This document shows positions 9,198-18,166 of a stretch of DNA of 64,000 nt, one piece after another. The DNA comes from Bacillus sp. B-jedd. Its GTDB lineage: Bacteria; Bacillota; Bacilli; Bacillales; Cytobacillaceae. The position numbers were made by a program, and so were the translations under genes. Where the stretch lies: the NCBI RefSeq assembly GCF_000821085.1, contig NZ_CCXR01000001.1:2811001-2875000 (forward strand), read 5' to 3'. Positions within the stretch are counted from its first letter, which is position 1. Each line of letters opens with the position of its first letter. The notes under the pieces were generated by a model that saw only the letters and a list, made by a program, of their open reading frames with translations, was not told the DNA's origin and did not search any database.

Positions 9198-9389
9198 TTG
9201 AAGAGGAGGTTCAATATTTATTCGTATCCTCATTGGCTGAGGACAATTCGAGGAGTGGCCGCGCAGTTCTGCATCCCGTTCTGTATTTTCCAAGGTATTC
9301 GTACCATCTTTTTCCCGACGGTCTTTGATGTATTATTACTCTTGGCACTTATTATCATTGCGATTTCCATATATCTTGAACTTATTTAA
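9198..9389 (+). CDS. Small membrane protein, family not recognised
   Basis: A 63-residue protein from TTG 9198, chosen because AAGGGGGG at 9183-9190 is seven bases upstream; an in-frame ATG at 9177 lies before this site and lacks one. The N-terminus is basic (MKRRFNIYSYPHW) and the C-terminal half is hydrophobic, with one or two membrane segments (about residues 20-36 and 40-61). It lies on the opposite strand between valS and ysxE. Function unknown. Confidence 0.55.
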   Translation: MKRRFNIYSYPHWLRTIRGVAAQFCIPFCIFQGIRTIFFPTVFDVLLLLALIIIAISIYLELI

Positions 9390-9425
9390 GGAGCCCGTGC
9401 GGATAGTCACTGGGCTCCTTCTTTT
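9388..9425 (+). terminator. Possible terminator of the small membrane gene
   Basis: AAGGAGCCC pairs with GGGCTCCTT across a 15-base loop, followed by a weak CTTTT tract. The right arm overlaps the last codons of ysxE on the other strand. Confidence 0.45.
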
Positions 9426-10471
9426 GCAGCTTCCTGTTGCCTGTCAATTTCCGTCAGGCGCATGACTACGTATTCCGTATTTTTCAGCCGCCAATATTCC
9501 TTTAGAAGTTTCCTTGATAATTTGTATTCATGTTTAACGCCTTTTTTGGCAAAATAGCCTTCCGCAATCCGGATAATTTGTAAAGGATGAGATAGATAGC
9601 TGTAAAAAAGCTGCTTCTCGTCCGGCTTGAACGGGAAGTATTGAAAATAGTGCGTCACCCAGTCAACAGCTTCCTCATTCCTCTTTGGCCGGGTATCCAG
9701 CATCCTAGCTAAAAATGGAAGGAGGTCGTGGGTCGGTGAGCCATACCCCGCCTGTTCAAAATTGATGAAATAACCTTGGCCGGTTTCATTGTACACAAAG
9801 TGTTCAGGTGACATTTTTCCATGAATGACGACCATCCTGGCTTTTTCAAGATCCTTGCTTTTTTCAAGCCAGGTCTCCAAACGTTCTTTCGAGAACTTGA
9901 GCGCCTGGGAGATTTCACTGTAATACAGGCAAAATTGCAACTCGAACGGCGACATATATGTCTTCTTTTCACAACTTTCAATAAAGCCGTCGATGAATTC
10001 CTGATTTTTTTCATATTGCAGGCTCATCTTGTCAAAATGGTCCTGCCGGTCATCCTTCTCGACTTTCACTTCTTTCGCAGTCAATGTGTGCAGCCGTGCC
10101 AATTCCCGGACCATTTGCTTGTTTCTGTCGGTAATCCCGGCAATCGGCTCATTCCCAAGCCAGGGCATCAGATAATAAAGGTTCTGGCCGTCAAGAATTG
10201 CATACCGGCCGTCAAGCGCGGGATAAATGGGGACAATCCGGTTATAGCCGCGCTGGTACAAATAATGGACATGGCGTATAAAATCGATGCCTGTATGGGC
10301 ATCAATCGATTTTAACGCAAACGTACCTTTATTGCTGAATACTTTCTTTATTTTGCCATAATCCTCGACGTAGTAAGGTTGGATTGCATAGGGCTGAAGA
10401 ATCTGGGCGAATTCCTTCAGGTGGTTCGGTTCATTCATGGAAATCCAGCTCTCTTCATCTGAGTTTTTCAT
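9407..10471 (-). CDS. ysxE: Spore coat-associated kinase-like protein YsxE
   Basis: 354 residues from ATG 10471, of the CotS/YsxE group of protein-kinase-like spore coat proteins. The APH/kinase-like signs are VIHGKMSPEHFVYNE (catalytic-loop-like HGK-SPEH-N) near residue 215 and GYFINFEQAGYGSPTHDL, where the usual metal-binding Asp region is INFEQ rather than IDFD, as in this coat family. An internal ATG at 10438 (MNEPNHLKEF) is an equally reasonable start because neither has a strong ribosome binding site. It follows spoVID directly, as in B. subtilis, and is probably made in the mother cell. Confidence 0.88.
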   Translation of the reverse strand: MKNSDEESWISMNEPNHLKEFAQILQPYAIQPYYVEDYGKIKKVFSNKGTFALKSIDAHTGIDFIRHVHYLYQRGYNRIVPIYPALDGRYAILDGQNLYYLMPWLGNEPIAGITDRNKQMVRELARLHTLTAKEVKVEKDDRQDHFDKMSLQYEKNQEFIDGFIESCEKKTYMSPFELQFCLYYSEISQALKFSKERLETWLEKSKDLEKARMVVIHGKMSPEHFVYNETGQGYFINFEQAGYGSPTHDLLPFLARMLDTRPKRNEEAVDWVTHYFQYFPFKPDEKQLFYSYLSHPLQIIRIAEGYFAKKGVKHEYKLSRKLLKEYWRLKNTEYVVMRLTEIDRQQEAAKEGAQ

Positions 10472-10522
10472 GTCAAAACAAACAGTGAGCGAGTCAGGGC
10501 CCGCTCAACTGTATGACAACTT

Positions 10523-11698
10523 CTATTTCTTTGCATAGGCTGCAGGAATATAGAGCACTTGGCCCTCATATACATCCTGGCTCATTTCGAGCTGATTATA
10601 ACGAAGTAGATTCTGTATAGGGACATCATATCTATCGGAAATGCGATCAAGCGTGTCGCCTTTTTGGACAATGCATACCTTTAGCCTTGCCTGTTCCTCG
10701 CTTTCGTCTTTTCTCGCAAAGAACTCAGTAAGGGACATACTCTTTTTCTTCGACTTTTTCTTTTTTGCCAACTCAGGCGATGAGGAGGACTCTTCCTGGA
10801 CGAGAGAAGATGATTCTTCTTTCTGTACTACAACCGCTGGTGCCTCGTTTACCTCAACCTCGATTGTCTGTTCCACCTGGACCGGTGCCTGCTGGTGGGC
10901 TGGAGCAGGTTCGAAAGCCACTGCTTCAGTCAGCTCCTGTGGTGTAGTTTCGCTTCTTGGTGATACCGTAGGCAAAACTCCATGCAGCTGATTCCAATAT
11001 GAGTTAAACGGGAAAGTTGAAAAAGAAGCCGGATTGTCTACTGGCTCTTCCTCTGGAATCCGCCTTGCTTCCGCCTCGAAGATTAACTCTTCTTCATATT
11101 CTTCTTCGGCCTGCACTGATTCATCTTCCCCAGCAACATTGTCCGCATCTCCCACGGCGTACAGTTCTTCGTTTCTGTCTTCAAGGAAGTATTCTTCGTT
11201 CCGGTCTTGCAAAAAGATTTCTTCAGGTTCCGCTTCATGATCTTCAACTGCGAACTCGCCGGCCGTATTGCCGTCATAAAGGCCGCTAATAATCAAATCC
11301 GCGGTGAGCCTCATGCAGCTTCTTTCCGAGAAAGCATAATCAAATGAATCAACAATCACATCAATATCATAAATGCTTGATATTCGATTGACGGGAATCG
11401 TAATATCGACCGGAAAACGATGGGTAAACTCACACAGTCCTTCTTCGGTCTGTGAGATGGACTGGACATATCTTAAGCCGGGAGTTCCCTCTTCCGCAGC
11501 CTTACTGCCATCCGGATTGGTTGTGTATTCCCCGCTTAAATCCAACACGCCCCGGATGCTGACATACTGATCGTTTTCCTGGATGGTAATATCCGGGCTT
11601 AATGAAATTGAGATCAACTCATCGACTTCCTGTCCTTTCCGGAACCATAAGGATTCCTCTAAAGAAAATCGTAAAGACGATTGGTTCCCCTGAGACAA
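10523..11698 (-). CDS. spoVID: Stage VI sporulation protein D
   Basis: About 391 residues. SpoVID organises the spore coat around the forespore by binding SpoIVA and SafA. The N-terminal domain (LRFSLEESLWFRKGQEV, about residues 8-24, then PDITIQE and YVSIRGVLDLSGEY) matches the SpoVID morphogenetic domain. The middle is acidic and low in complexity, and the C-terminal 45 residues are one LysM domain (VQKGDTLDRISDRYDVP). TTG at 11698 is preferred over ATG 11716 because AAAGGAGG lies between them at ideal spacing. Unlike B. subtilis, it is separated from hemL by about 2 kb of accessory DNA. Confidence 0.93.
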   Translation of the reverse strand: MSQGNQSSLRFSLEESLWFRKGQEVDELISISLSPDITIQENDQYVSIRGVLDLSGEYTTNPDGSKAAEEGTPGLRYVQSISQTEEGLCEFTHRFPVDITIPVNRISSIYDIDVIVDSFDYAFSERSCMRLTADLIISGLYDGNTAGEFAVEDHEAEPEEIFLQDRNEEYFLEDRNEELYAVGDADNVAGEDESVQAEEEYEEELIFEAEARRIPEEEPVDNPASFSTFPFNSYWNQLHGVLPTVSPRSETTPQELTEAVAFEPAPAHQQAPVQVEQTIEVEVNEAPAVVVQKEESSSLVQEESSSSPELAKKKKSKKKSMSLTEFFARKDESEEQARLKVCIVQKGDTLDRISDRYDVPIQNLLRYNQLEMSQDVYEGQVLYIPAAYAKK

Positions 11699-11949
11699 AG
11701 CGACTCCTCCTTTCATCTCCTTCTTAAAATCACTGTGTCACTTACACTTTATGAATTTTAAGAAGGCTTTATGATAAAAATTGGGTTCCAATGCAGCAAT
11801 CTCCAATTGTGACCATTGTCACACTTTTGCCAAGAAGCTTTGTCTAATTATTGAATATACTGGAAATCCCCTACCGTAATATTGGAAACCGGATTATGAT
11901 AACAGTGTAAACAACGTATTTAAATTCAAAACGAAAAGGGGAATTATCC

Positions 11950-12450
11950 ATGTTTAACAAATTCTTAAGAGAAAACAAAATCGCTGCCGCTCTTCTCGCC
12001 GTCCTTCGGATCTATCTCGGGTATGCCTGGCTGACTGCCGGCTACCACAAAATCACTGGAGGATTTGATGCTGCCGGCTTCCTGAAAGGCGCCGCCGCCA
12101 ACCCAGTAGCGGGTCCGGATGGAATCGTCTACGGCTGGTATGTTAACTTCCTGAACGCCTTCGCTATTCCGAATGTCGAACTGTTCAACGTCCTGATTCC
12201 TTGGGGTGAATTCCTTGTCGGCCTTGGCCTGATTCTCGGCTGCCTGACTAGCGCGGCCATGTTCTTCGGACTTGTGATGAACTTCAGCTTCATGCTTGCC
12301 GGTACTGTGAGCCATAACCCGACTGACATCCTGATGGGCTTCATCATCCTAGTCGCAGGTGCCAATGCTGGTAAATACGGTCTTGACCGCTACGTCCTTC
12401 CGTTCATCACTAAAACAGTATTTAAAAAAGAAAAGCAATTCCAGCAGTAA
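11950..12450 (+). CDS. DoxX family membrane protein
   Basis: 166 residues with four membrane helices (about 14-30, 70-92, 98-116 and 123-142) and the DoxX signature LRIYLGYAWLTAGYHKI near the N-terminus and IPWGEFLVGLGLILG in the second helix. DoxX proteins are small membrane proteins, in some cases quinone-linked; no precise reaction is assigned. AAAAGGGG lies before the ATG. It stands alone in the opposite direction to spoVID and hemL and has its own terminator, at the edge of an accessory insert. Confidence 0.9.
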   Translation: MFNKFLRENKIAAALLAVLRIYLGYAWLTAGYHKITGGFDAAGFLKGAAANPVAGPDGIVYGWYVNFLNAFAIPNVELFNVLIPWGEFLVGLGLILGCLTSAAMFFGLVMNFSFMLAGTVSHNPTDILMGFIILVAGANAGKYGLDRYVLPFITKTVFKKEKQFQQ

Positions 12451-12456
12451 TAGAAA

Positions 12457-12487
12457 AATGGGCTCTTCCTCTGGGAAGGGCCTTTTT
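12457..12487 (+). terminator. Terminator of the doxX-type gene
   Basis: GGCTCTTCC pairs with GGAAGGGCC (one G-U) over a four-base loop, followed by five T, seven bases after the stop codon. Confidence 0.85.
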
Positions 12488-12499
12488 CCATGCTATTAA

Positions 12500-12811
12500 C
12501 AGGGATTTCATCATTGCTTATCCACTCCTGGAAAACCGCTGTGAACTGCCATCGTGTTGGCAACATTGTTGAACGGATCGCCAAATAACCAGCAATCAAC
12601 ACAGGGGCAAAGAATTGAAGGACGGTCGCCGCCGCAACAATCGAGTGGCCAATCGTAGCGAAATAAGTGTATTGGACGGCCAGCAACCCAAGAATACTGA
12701 ACAAGAGCAAGCTGACAGTGCCATGTTTCGTTTTCCAAATATTTTTTTTGGTTCCTCATTTCCGCTATGACCAGCAAGATGGAACCTGAGATCAAAAGCC
12801 GGATGTCGACT
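12500..12811 (-). pseudogene. EamA-type transporter remnant
   Basis: On the minus strand, residues RLLISGSILLVIAEM read in one frame and, after an A8 run (12742-12749), SLLLFSILGLLAVQYTYF and AAATVLQFFAPVLIAGYL read in another. Together they match the end of the first and the start of the second part of an EamA/DMT drug-metabolite transporter (roughly residues 35-110 of about 300). The N-terminal coding part is missing and the 52-bp repeat array begins where it should be; the C-terminal part is also absent. It is a truncated, frameshifted relic. Confidence 0.75.
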
Positions 12812-12815
12812 AGCC

Positions 12816-13177
12816 TTTACGACGCGAAGGACCGGCTGGACAACGCCGTTTACTTCCTAAGTCGGCGTTTACGACGCGAAGGACCGGCTGGACAATGCCG
12901 TTCGCGTTCTAAGTCGGCGTTTACGACGCGGAGGACCGGCTGGTCAACGTCGTTCGCGTTCTAAGTCGGCGTTTACGACGCGGAGGACTGCTGGTCAACG
13001 CCGTTCGCGTTCTAAGTCGGCGTTTACGACGCGAAGGACCGGCTGGACAACACCGTTCGCGTTCTAAGTCGGCGTTTACGACGCGGAGGACCGGCTGGTC
13101 AACGCCGTTCGCGTTCTAAGTCGGCGTTTACGACGCGGAGGACCGGCTGGTCAACGCCGTTCGCGTTCTAAGTCGGG
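12816..13177. repeat. 52-bp tandem repeat array, family A (7 copies)
   Basis: Seven near-identical units spaced 52 bases apart (one is 51), each starting TTTACGACGCG and ending CTAAGTCGGCG. Most copies can fold: ACGCGAA or ACGCGGA on the left pairs with TTCGCGT on the right, and CGGC pairs with GCCG inside. The first copy has a changed right arm. No coding potential is evident and the units have no unique spacers, so this is not CRISPR. Confidence 0.93.
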
Positions 13178-13182
13178 GCGGG

Positions 13183-13608
13183 CTTTTAGTGCCCGAAGGA
13201 ACTTCCTACGACTGCCGTTCGGGCACTAAATAAGCCTTTAATGCCCGAAGGAACTTCCTACGACCGCCGTTCGGGCGCTAAATAAGCCTTTAGTGCCCGA
13301 AGGAACTTCCGACAACTGCCGTTCGGGCGCTAAATAAGCCTTTAGTGCCCGAAGGAACTTCCGACAACTGCCATTCGGGCGCTAAATAAGCCTTTAGTGC
13401 CCGAAGGAACTTCCGACAACAGCCATTCGGGCGCTAAATAAGCCTTTAGTGCCCGAAGGAACTTCCGACGACCGCCGTTCGGGCACTAAATAAGCCTTTA
13501 GTGCCCGAAGGAACTTCCGACAACTGCCATTCGGGCGCTAAATAAGCCTTTAGTGCCCGAAGGAACTACCCGACGACCGCCGTTCGGGCGCTAAACCATC
13601 CTTTAGAA
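13183..13608. repeat. 52-bp tandem repeat array, family B (8 copies)
   Basis: Eight units with an exact 52-base period, each TTTAGTGCCCGAA, a 20-base centre, TTCGGGC(A/G)CTAAA, then a short linker AATAAGCC or TAAGCC. The arms pair over 10 to 13 bases, so every unit is a strong hairpin. The centre varies slightly (for example CCTACGACT, CCGACAACT, CCGACGACC). The last unit decays into CTAAACCATCC. The core GAAGGA..GACAAC.GCCGTTC is shared with family A. Confidence 0.93.
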
Positions 13609-13714
13609 TCCGAAGAAACCAAAGCCCACCAGTACAATCGCTCTAAATCTTAAAGAAAGGCTGAAAAATGAATCCCAGAGCAATAAAGGGTGGGCACATA
13701 AATTCTGATATTAT

Positions 13715-13748
13715 AAAAAAGCACCTTCCTCAAATTGGAAGGTGCTTG
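13715..13748 (-). terminator. Terminator of hemL
   Basis: On the minus strand AAGCACCTTCC pairs with GGAAGGTGCTT, followed by a T run and ATAATA. It begins about 18 bases after the hemL stop. Confidence 0.88.
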
Positions 13749-13765
13749 TGCGACATGCAATCTAT

Positions 13766-15052
13766 TTATTTCAGTCTTGAAAAGGCGGTTTCCGCAGCTT
13801 TGATTGTTTTTTCGATATCTTCGTCTGTATGGGCAGTTGACAGGAACAATCCCTCGAACTGTGATGGCGGGAGGAAAACCCCCTGGTTAGCCATTTCCCT
13901 GTAGTATTGGCCGAAAAATTCCAGATTGGATGTTTTCGCGCTTTCATAGTCTTTCACTACTTCATTCGTGAAGAAGATGCCGATCATCGAGCCGGCGCGA
14001 TTGATGCGGTGTGGGATCTCATATTTCAAAGCGGCTTCTTTCAAGCCTTTTTCCAGAAGGTCGGCTTTGCGGCCAAACTCTTTATAATCTTCTGGAGAAA
14101 GCTGGCTTAAAGTTTCATACCCAGCGGTCATAGCAAGCGGGTTGCCTGATAATGTCCCTGCCTGATAAATCGGGCCGCTCGGAGCAATTTGCTCCATAAT
14201 TTCAGCGCGGCCGCCATATGCTCCAACAGGCAGGCCACCACCAATGACCTTACCAAGGCAGGTAATATCCGGCGTTACTCCGAAATAACCTTGGGCACAA
14301 TTGTAGCCAACGCGGAATCCAGTCATAACTTCATCAAAAATCAACAGCGCACCATATTCCGAAGTAACCTCACGCAGTCCCTCAAGGAAGCCTGGAAGCG
14401 GAGGAACGACTCCCATGTTTCCAGCAACAGGCTCTACGATGACTCCGGCAATATCTTCGCCAAATTCTTTGAATGCATAACGCACACTGTCGAGATCGTT
14501 GTAAGGGACAGTGATCGTGTTTTTCGCAACGCCTTCAGGCACGCCCGGGCTGTCCGGCAGGCCAAGGGTTGCCACACCTGATCCTGCTTTGATAAGCAGC
14601 GAATCGCCATGGCCATGGTAGCAGCCTTCGAATTTCAGGATTTTATTCCTTCCGGTAAAGCCCCTTGCAAGGCGGAGTGCACTCATGGTCGCCTCAGTAC
14701 CTGAAGAGACCATCCTGATGACTTCAATGGAAGGAACGCGGTCGATGACCAATTTTGCAAGCTCGTTTTCCATTAGTGTCGGCGCACCATAACTTGTCCC
14801 AAGCTCGGCCACTTTTTTGATGGCTTCCACCACTCGGTCATTTGTATGTCCAAGGATTAACGGTCCCCAGGAAAGGACATAGTCAATGTATTCATTACCG
14901 TCAATATCATAAATTTTCGAACCTTTGCCCCGTGCCATGAAAATCGGGTCCATGTCCACTGATTTAAAGGCGCGGACAGGGCTGTTCACCCCGCCTGGCA
15001 TGAGCTTTTTCGCTTCTTTGAACGCCTCGATCGATTTATCATAAGAACGCAT
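13766..15052 (-). CDS. hemL: Glutamate-1-semialdehyde 2,1-aminomutase
   Basis: 428 residues. It moves the amino group of glutamate-1-semialdehyde to make 5-aminolevulinate, the second step of the C5 haem pathway, in the cytosol. The PLP lysine is K268 in [11 protein letters not shown]; the conserved SSGTEA (117-122) and FDEVMTGFR (239-247) are present, and the length is normal. ATG 15052 is at the natural N-terminus ([11 protein letters not shown]). It is usually the last gene of the hemAXCDBL operon; here a 345-base gap with an intergenic repeat separates it from hemB, so it may have its own promoter. Confidence 0.97.
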   Translation of the reverse strand: MRSYDKSIEAFKEAKKLMPGGVNSPVRAFKSVDMDPIFMARGKGSKIYDIDGNEYIDYVLSWGPLILGHTNDRVVEAIKKVAELGTSYGAPTLMENELAKLVIDRVPSIEVIRMVSSGTEATMSALRLARGFTGRNKILKFEGCYHGHGDSLLIKAGSGVATLGLPDSPGVPEGVAKNTITVPYNDLDSVRYAFKEFGEDIAGVIVEPVAGNMGVVPPLPGFLEGLREVTSEYGALLIFDEVMTGFRVGYNCAQGYFGVTPDITCLGKVIGGGLPVGAYGGRAEIMEQIAPSGPIYQAGTLSGNPLAMTAGYETLSQLSPEDYKEFGRKADLLEKGLKEAALKYEIPHRINRAGSMIGIFFTNEVVKDYESAKTSNLEFFGQYYREMANQGVFLPPSQFEGLFLSTAHTDEDIEKTIKAAETAFSRLK

Positions 15053-15111
15053 GAGCTTACCCTCTTCCTTTATTTATATATGTAGCAAAAAAGATTGGTA
15101 TCATTCGAGAA

Positions 15112-15305
15112 CGAGGTGGTTGATTTCCGCTCTCGGCATTTCGCTTTCCGCGGGGCATCAGTGGAGCCTCCTCGGAGCAAAGCTCCTGCGGGGTCTCCCC
15201 TTGCTGCTCTATCCCGCAGGACAAATGGCCTCCTCGAATCGGCTTTGCACGAAGGAAACGCGGCAGCGTTTTCGAGGAGTCTACATGCCTTAGCTCCAAT
15301 CACCC
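15112..15305. repeat. Intergenic repeat element between hemB and hemL
   Basis: A GC-rich block in an otherwise AT-rich gap, with GGTTGATTTCCGCTC, TTCGCTTTCCGCGGGG, GTGGAGCCTCCTCGG, GCTCCTGCGGGGTCTC, ATCCCGCAGGA and TAGCTCCAATCACCC. I recognise this as a widespread Bacillaceae intergenic repeat of about 190 bp with several internal inverted segments. It codes for nothing convincing on either strand. The flanks (15053-15111 and 15306-15397) show no gene; an AT-rich stretch at 15318-15360 could hold a promoter. Confidence 0.7.
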
Positions 15306-15397
15306 AGCTCTTCAATTTATAATGTAATTATTAAATTCAGCCTATATATATTTTTTCCGTCCTTAGCTCTTTCCCGCTTTCATTACAGAGGAAAGAA

Positions 15398-16375
15398 TTA
15401 TTGCTCTTTCAGCCAGCGGGCCGCATCTTTTGCAAAATAGGTGATGATCAAATCGGCTCCTGCGCGCTTCATGCCCGTCAGCATTTCAAGGACGACTGCT
15501 TTTTCGTCAATCCAGCCGTTTTGGGCGGCACCTTTGACCATTGCATATTCACCGCTCACATTGTAAATGACGACCGGCAAATTAAAATTGTTTTTGACAT
15601 CGCGGACAATATCAAGGTATGGAAGTCCAGGCTTGACGATTAGGAAGTCGGCGCCTTCAAGGACATCTGATTCAGCCTCGCGCATTGCTTCCAATCGGTT
15701 TGCAGGATCCATTTGATATGTTTTCCGGTCACCGAATTGAGGCGTGCTGTCTGCCGCATCACGGAATGGCCCGTAGAAGGCTGAAGAATATTTAACGGCA
15801 TAGCTCATGACAGGCACTTCTTTAAAGCCTGCTTCGTCAAGGCCGGCGCGGATTGCCGCAACGAATCCGTCCATCATATTGGATGGGGCGATAATATCGG
15901 CCCCTGCTTTTGCCTGGCTGACAGCTGTCTGGACCAATAGCTCAAGCGATGGATCGTTCAGGACGCGGTTGCCTTCTACAACGCCGCAATGGCCATGGCT
16001 TGTATACTCGCAAAGGCAAGTATCAGCGACAACAATCAGTTCGGAATGGCGTTCTTTTATTAAGCGGGTCGCCACCTGGACGATACCGTGATCATGGTAG
16101 GCACCGGAACCGCATTCGTCTTTTGTGGCCGGTACGCCGAACAGAATGACTGACTTAATGCCAAGGGATACGATTTCATCGATTTCCGGCCCAAGCAGGT
16201 CCATGGAAATCTGGAAAACTCCCGGCATGGACGGAACCTCATTTTTGATATTCTCCCCTTCAATGATGAATAGAGGATAAATAAAATCCTCCGCATGAAG
16301 ATGGGTTTCCCTGACTAATGCCCTCATATTTGCGCTTGTGCGCAGGCGGCGATGACGTGAAAATTGAAGTTCCAT
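15398..16375 (-). CDS. hemB: Delta-aminolevulinic acid dehydratase (porphobilinogen synthase)
   Basis: 325 residues. It joins two 5-aminolevulinate molecules into porphobilinogen. The catalytic zinc ligands C120, C122 and C130 are present in [15 protein letters not shown], so it is the zinc-dependent type, and the two Schiff-base lysines are K195 ([10 protein letters not shown]) and K248 (LIVKPGLPY). ATG 16375 is chosen because GGAGGTTAA lies just before it and it matches the family start ([12 protein letters not shown]); an open frame continues upstream without a site. It follows hemD by 46 bases. Confidence 0.97.
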   Translation of the reverse strand: MELQFSRHRRLRTSANMRALVRETHLHAEDFIYPLFIIEGENIKNEVPSMPGVFQISMDLLGPEIDEIVSLGIKSVILFGVPATKDECGSGAYHDHGIVQVATRLIKERHSELIVVADTCLCEYTSHGHCGVVEGNRVLNDPSLELLVQTAVSQAKAGADIIAPSNMMDGFVAAIRAGLDEAGFKEVPVMSYAVKYSSAFYGPFRDAADSTPQFGDRKTYQMDPANRLEAMREAESDVLEGADFLIVKPGLPYLDIVRDVKNNFNLPVVIYNVSGEYAMVKGAAQNGWIDEKAVVLEMLTGMKRAGADLIITYFAKDAARWLKEQ

Positions 16376-16421
16376 TCTGTTAACCTCCGGACTTTTTCTG
16401 GCAAAACCAGTTTTCTTTTTT

Positions 16422-17216
16422 CTATAGTTTATCGTTTTTATGGATGCTTTCCAAATATTCAATTGTACTTTCCACCATGTGCTCAACTGTATATTGCTCC
16501 GGACATGCATGGACTGGAATCCCCAGTGACTGGAGTTTTTTTAAAGTGACCGGGCCTATGCAGGCAACAGTGCAGCGGCGCGCCTGCTCTAACAGCCCAT
16601 TCTCTCCCGCGGCTTCAATAAAATGATCGACAGTAGAAGGGCTTGTGAACATCAGGATATCAAGCTCCCGATTTTCAAGCATTTCATGCAGCTTCTGTTT
16701 GCTCTCATCGGGCATATATGTTTGATAGACGATGGCTTCATCAGCAAAAGAGCCATGTTCCTTCAACTGATTCGCTATATGTTCCCTGGCCAGATTTCCC
16801 TTCGGAATAAGGACCCTGGTTCCTTTTTTAATATGTGCGATAAATTCATCAGCAAATACCTCAGCCACATATTTGGAAGGGATGAACTCCGGCTCATAGC
16901 CTCTTTCACGCAGGAAATGGCCTGTTCTCTCACCAATGACAGCGATTTTCGGGAGTACCGCAGGTTTGCCCTCCGGAAAAAAGGACAGAAACGTCTCAAC
17001 CGTCACATTGCTAGTAAATATTATCCAGTCATATGTTTCGAGTTTACCCAGCACATCCATTAGGGAGCCGTCCAGCACTGCTGGTTTAAAGGAAATAAGA
17101 GGGATTTCGACCGGAATCCCTCCATGTTTTTCAATGAGCCTGGAAAATGATTTGGCCTGGCCCGCTCCCCTTGGTACTAGCACTTTTTTATTGCTTAGGG
17201 GCAGCGGCGTTGTCAT
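16422..17216 (-). CDS. hemD: Uroporphyrinogen-III synthase
   Basis: 264 residues. It closes and isomerises hydroxymethylbilane to uroporphyrinogen III. The sequence of this family diverges strongly, but the start [21 protein letters not shown], the central [15 protein letters not shown] and the C-terminal [17 protein letters not shown] are typical. The ATG overlaps the stop of hemC by four bases (ATGA), showing translational coupling in the hem operon. Confidence 0.95.
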   Translation of the reverse strand: MTTPLPLSNKKVLVPRGAGQAKSFSRLIEKHGGIPVEIPLISFKPAVLDGSLMDVLGKLETYDWIIFTSNVTVETFLSFFPEGKPAVLPKIAVIGERTGHFLRERGYEPEFIPSKYVAEVFADEFIAHIKKGTRVLIPKGNLAREHIANQLKEHGSFADEAIVYQTYMPDESKQKLHEMLENRELDILMFTSPSTVDHFIEAAGENGLLEQARRCTVACIGPVTLKKLQSLGIPVHACPEQYTVEHMVESTIEYLESIHKNDKL

Positions 17217-18151
17217 TCATTCTCCAACTCCTCTTTCACCCTGTCAATCAGCTGCTTGGCGCCTTTTTCAGTAAGCAGGTCAGCCGCTTCGATACCAAGC
17301 TTTTCAGGGTCGGTCCCATTAACTGTTTCTTTATAAACTTCCTTCCCGTCCGGCGAAGCGACGAGCACGTTTAATGTAATCTGTCCGCCTTCTTCAGCAG
17401 TGGCGAAACCGGCAATCGGCACTTGGCAGCCGCCTTCCATTTTTTGCAGGAAGGACCGTTCGGCCCTGACGGCGACAGCCGTTTTTTTGCAAGTGAATTT
17501 CTCAAAAAGCTCCAGAAGTTCCTTGTCATCCTCGCGGCATTCTATTGCCAGCGCTCCCTGGCCGACAGCCGGGATGCACATGTCGGCATCTATGAATTCA
17601 GTGACAACTTCCTTTGCCCAGCCAAGGCGTGAAAGGCCCGCGGCGGCAAGGATAATCGCATCATATTCGCCATTATTCAGCTTTTCAAGGCGAGTATCGA
17701 CATTTCCGCGGATCCATTTAATTTCAAGGTCGGGCCGCTTAAGCAAAAGCTGGGAGCTGCGGCGGAGGCTGCTCGTTCCAATAACCGCACCGGCAGGCAG
17801 ATCGGCCAGCTTTACATGGTCTCTGGAAATCAGTGCGTCACGATGGTCCTCACGGAACGGGATGCAGCCTATTGTAAGCCCTTCAGGCAGAACAGCAGGC
17901 ATGTCCTTCATACTGTGGACGGCCATATCGATTTCCTTATCCATCATCGCCTGTTCGATTTCTTTAACAAAAAGGCCTTTACCGCCTACTTTTGATAACG
18001 TAACATCAAGGATCCGGTCCCCTTTCGTTACAATTTCCTTCACTTCGAAGTCAAAGGAAGGACCGGCAATGCTTTTCAATTGCTCAATAACCCAGTTCGT
18101 CTGTGTCAAAGCCAATTTGCTCCGTCTGGAACCTACAATAATTTTTCTCAT
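17213..18151 (-). CDS. hemC: Hydroxymethylbilane synthase
   Basis: 312 residues. It polymerises four porphobilinogens into hydroxymethylbilane on a covalent dipyrromethane cofactor attached to C242 in [13 protein letters not shown]. The N-terminal [14 protein letters not shown], the catalytic Asp region [11 protein letters not shown] and IGTSSLRR are present. It lies 15 bases downstream of hemX. Confidence 0.97.
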   Translation of the reverse strand: MRKIIVGSRRSKLALTQTNWVIEQLKSIAGPSFDFEVKEIVTKGDRILDVTLSKVGGKGLFVKEIEQAMMDKEIDMAVHSMKDMPAVLPEGLTIGCIPFREDHRDALISRDHVKLADLPAGAVIGTSSLRRSSQLLLKRPDLEIKWIRGNVDTRLEKLNNGEYDAIILAAAGLSRLGWAKEVVTEFIDADMCIPAVGQGALAIECREDDKELLELFEKFTCKKTAVAVRAERSFLQKMEGGCQVPIAGFATAEEGGQITLNVLVASPDGKEVYKETVNGTDPEKLGIEAADLLTEKGAKQLIDRVKEELENE

Positions 18152-18166
18152 GATAAGCCTCCTAAT

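Noticed and set aside
12816..13608. The tandem array as a CRISPR
   Set aside because: The units are adjacent copies with the same linkers and no unique spacers, and no cas gene is nearby. The 52-base unit is one continuous repeat.
15051..15322. Four overlapping frames of 75-81 residues between hemL and hemB
   Set aside because: They arise from a GC-rich palindromic repeat and have no start signals or homologues that I recognise.
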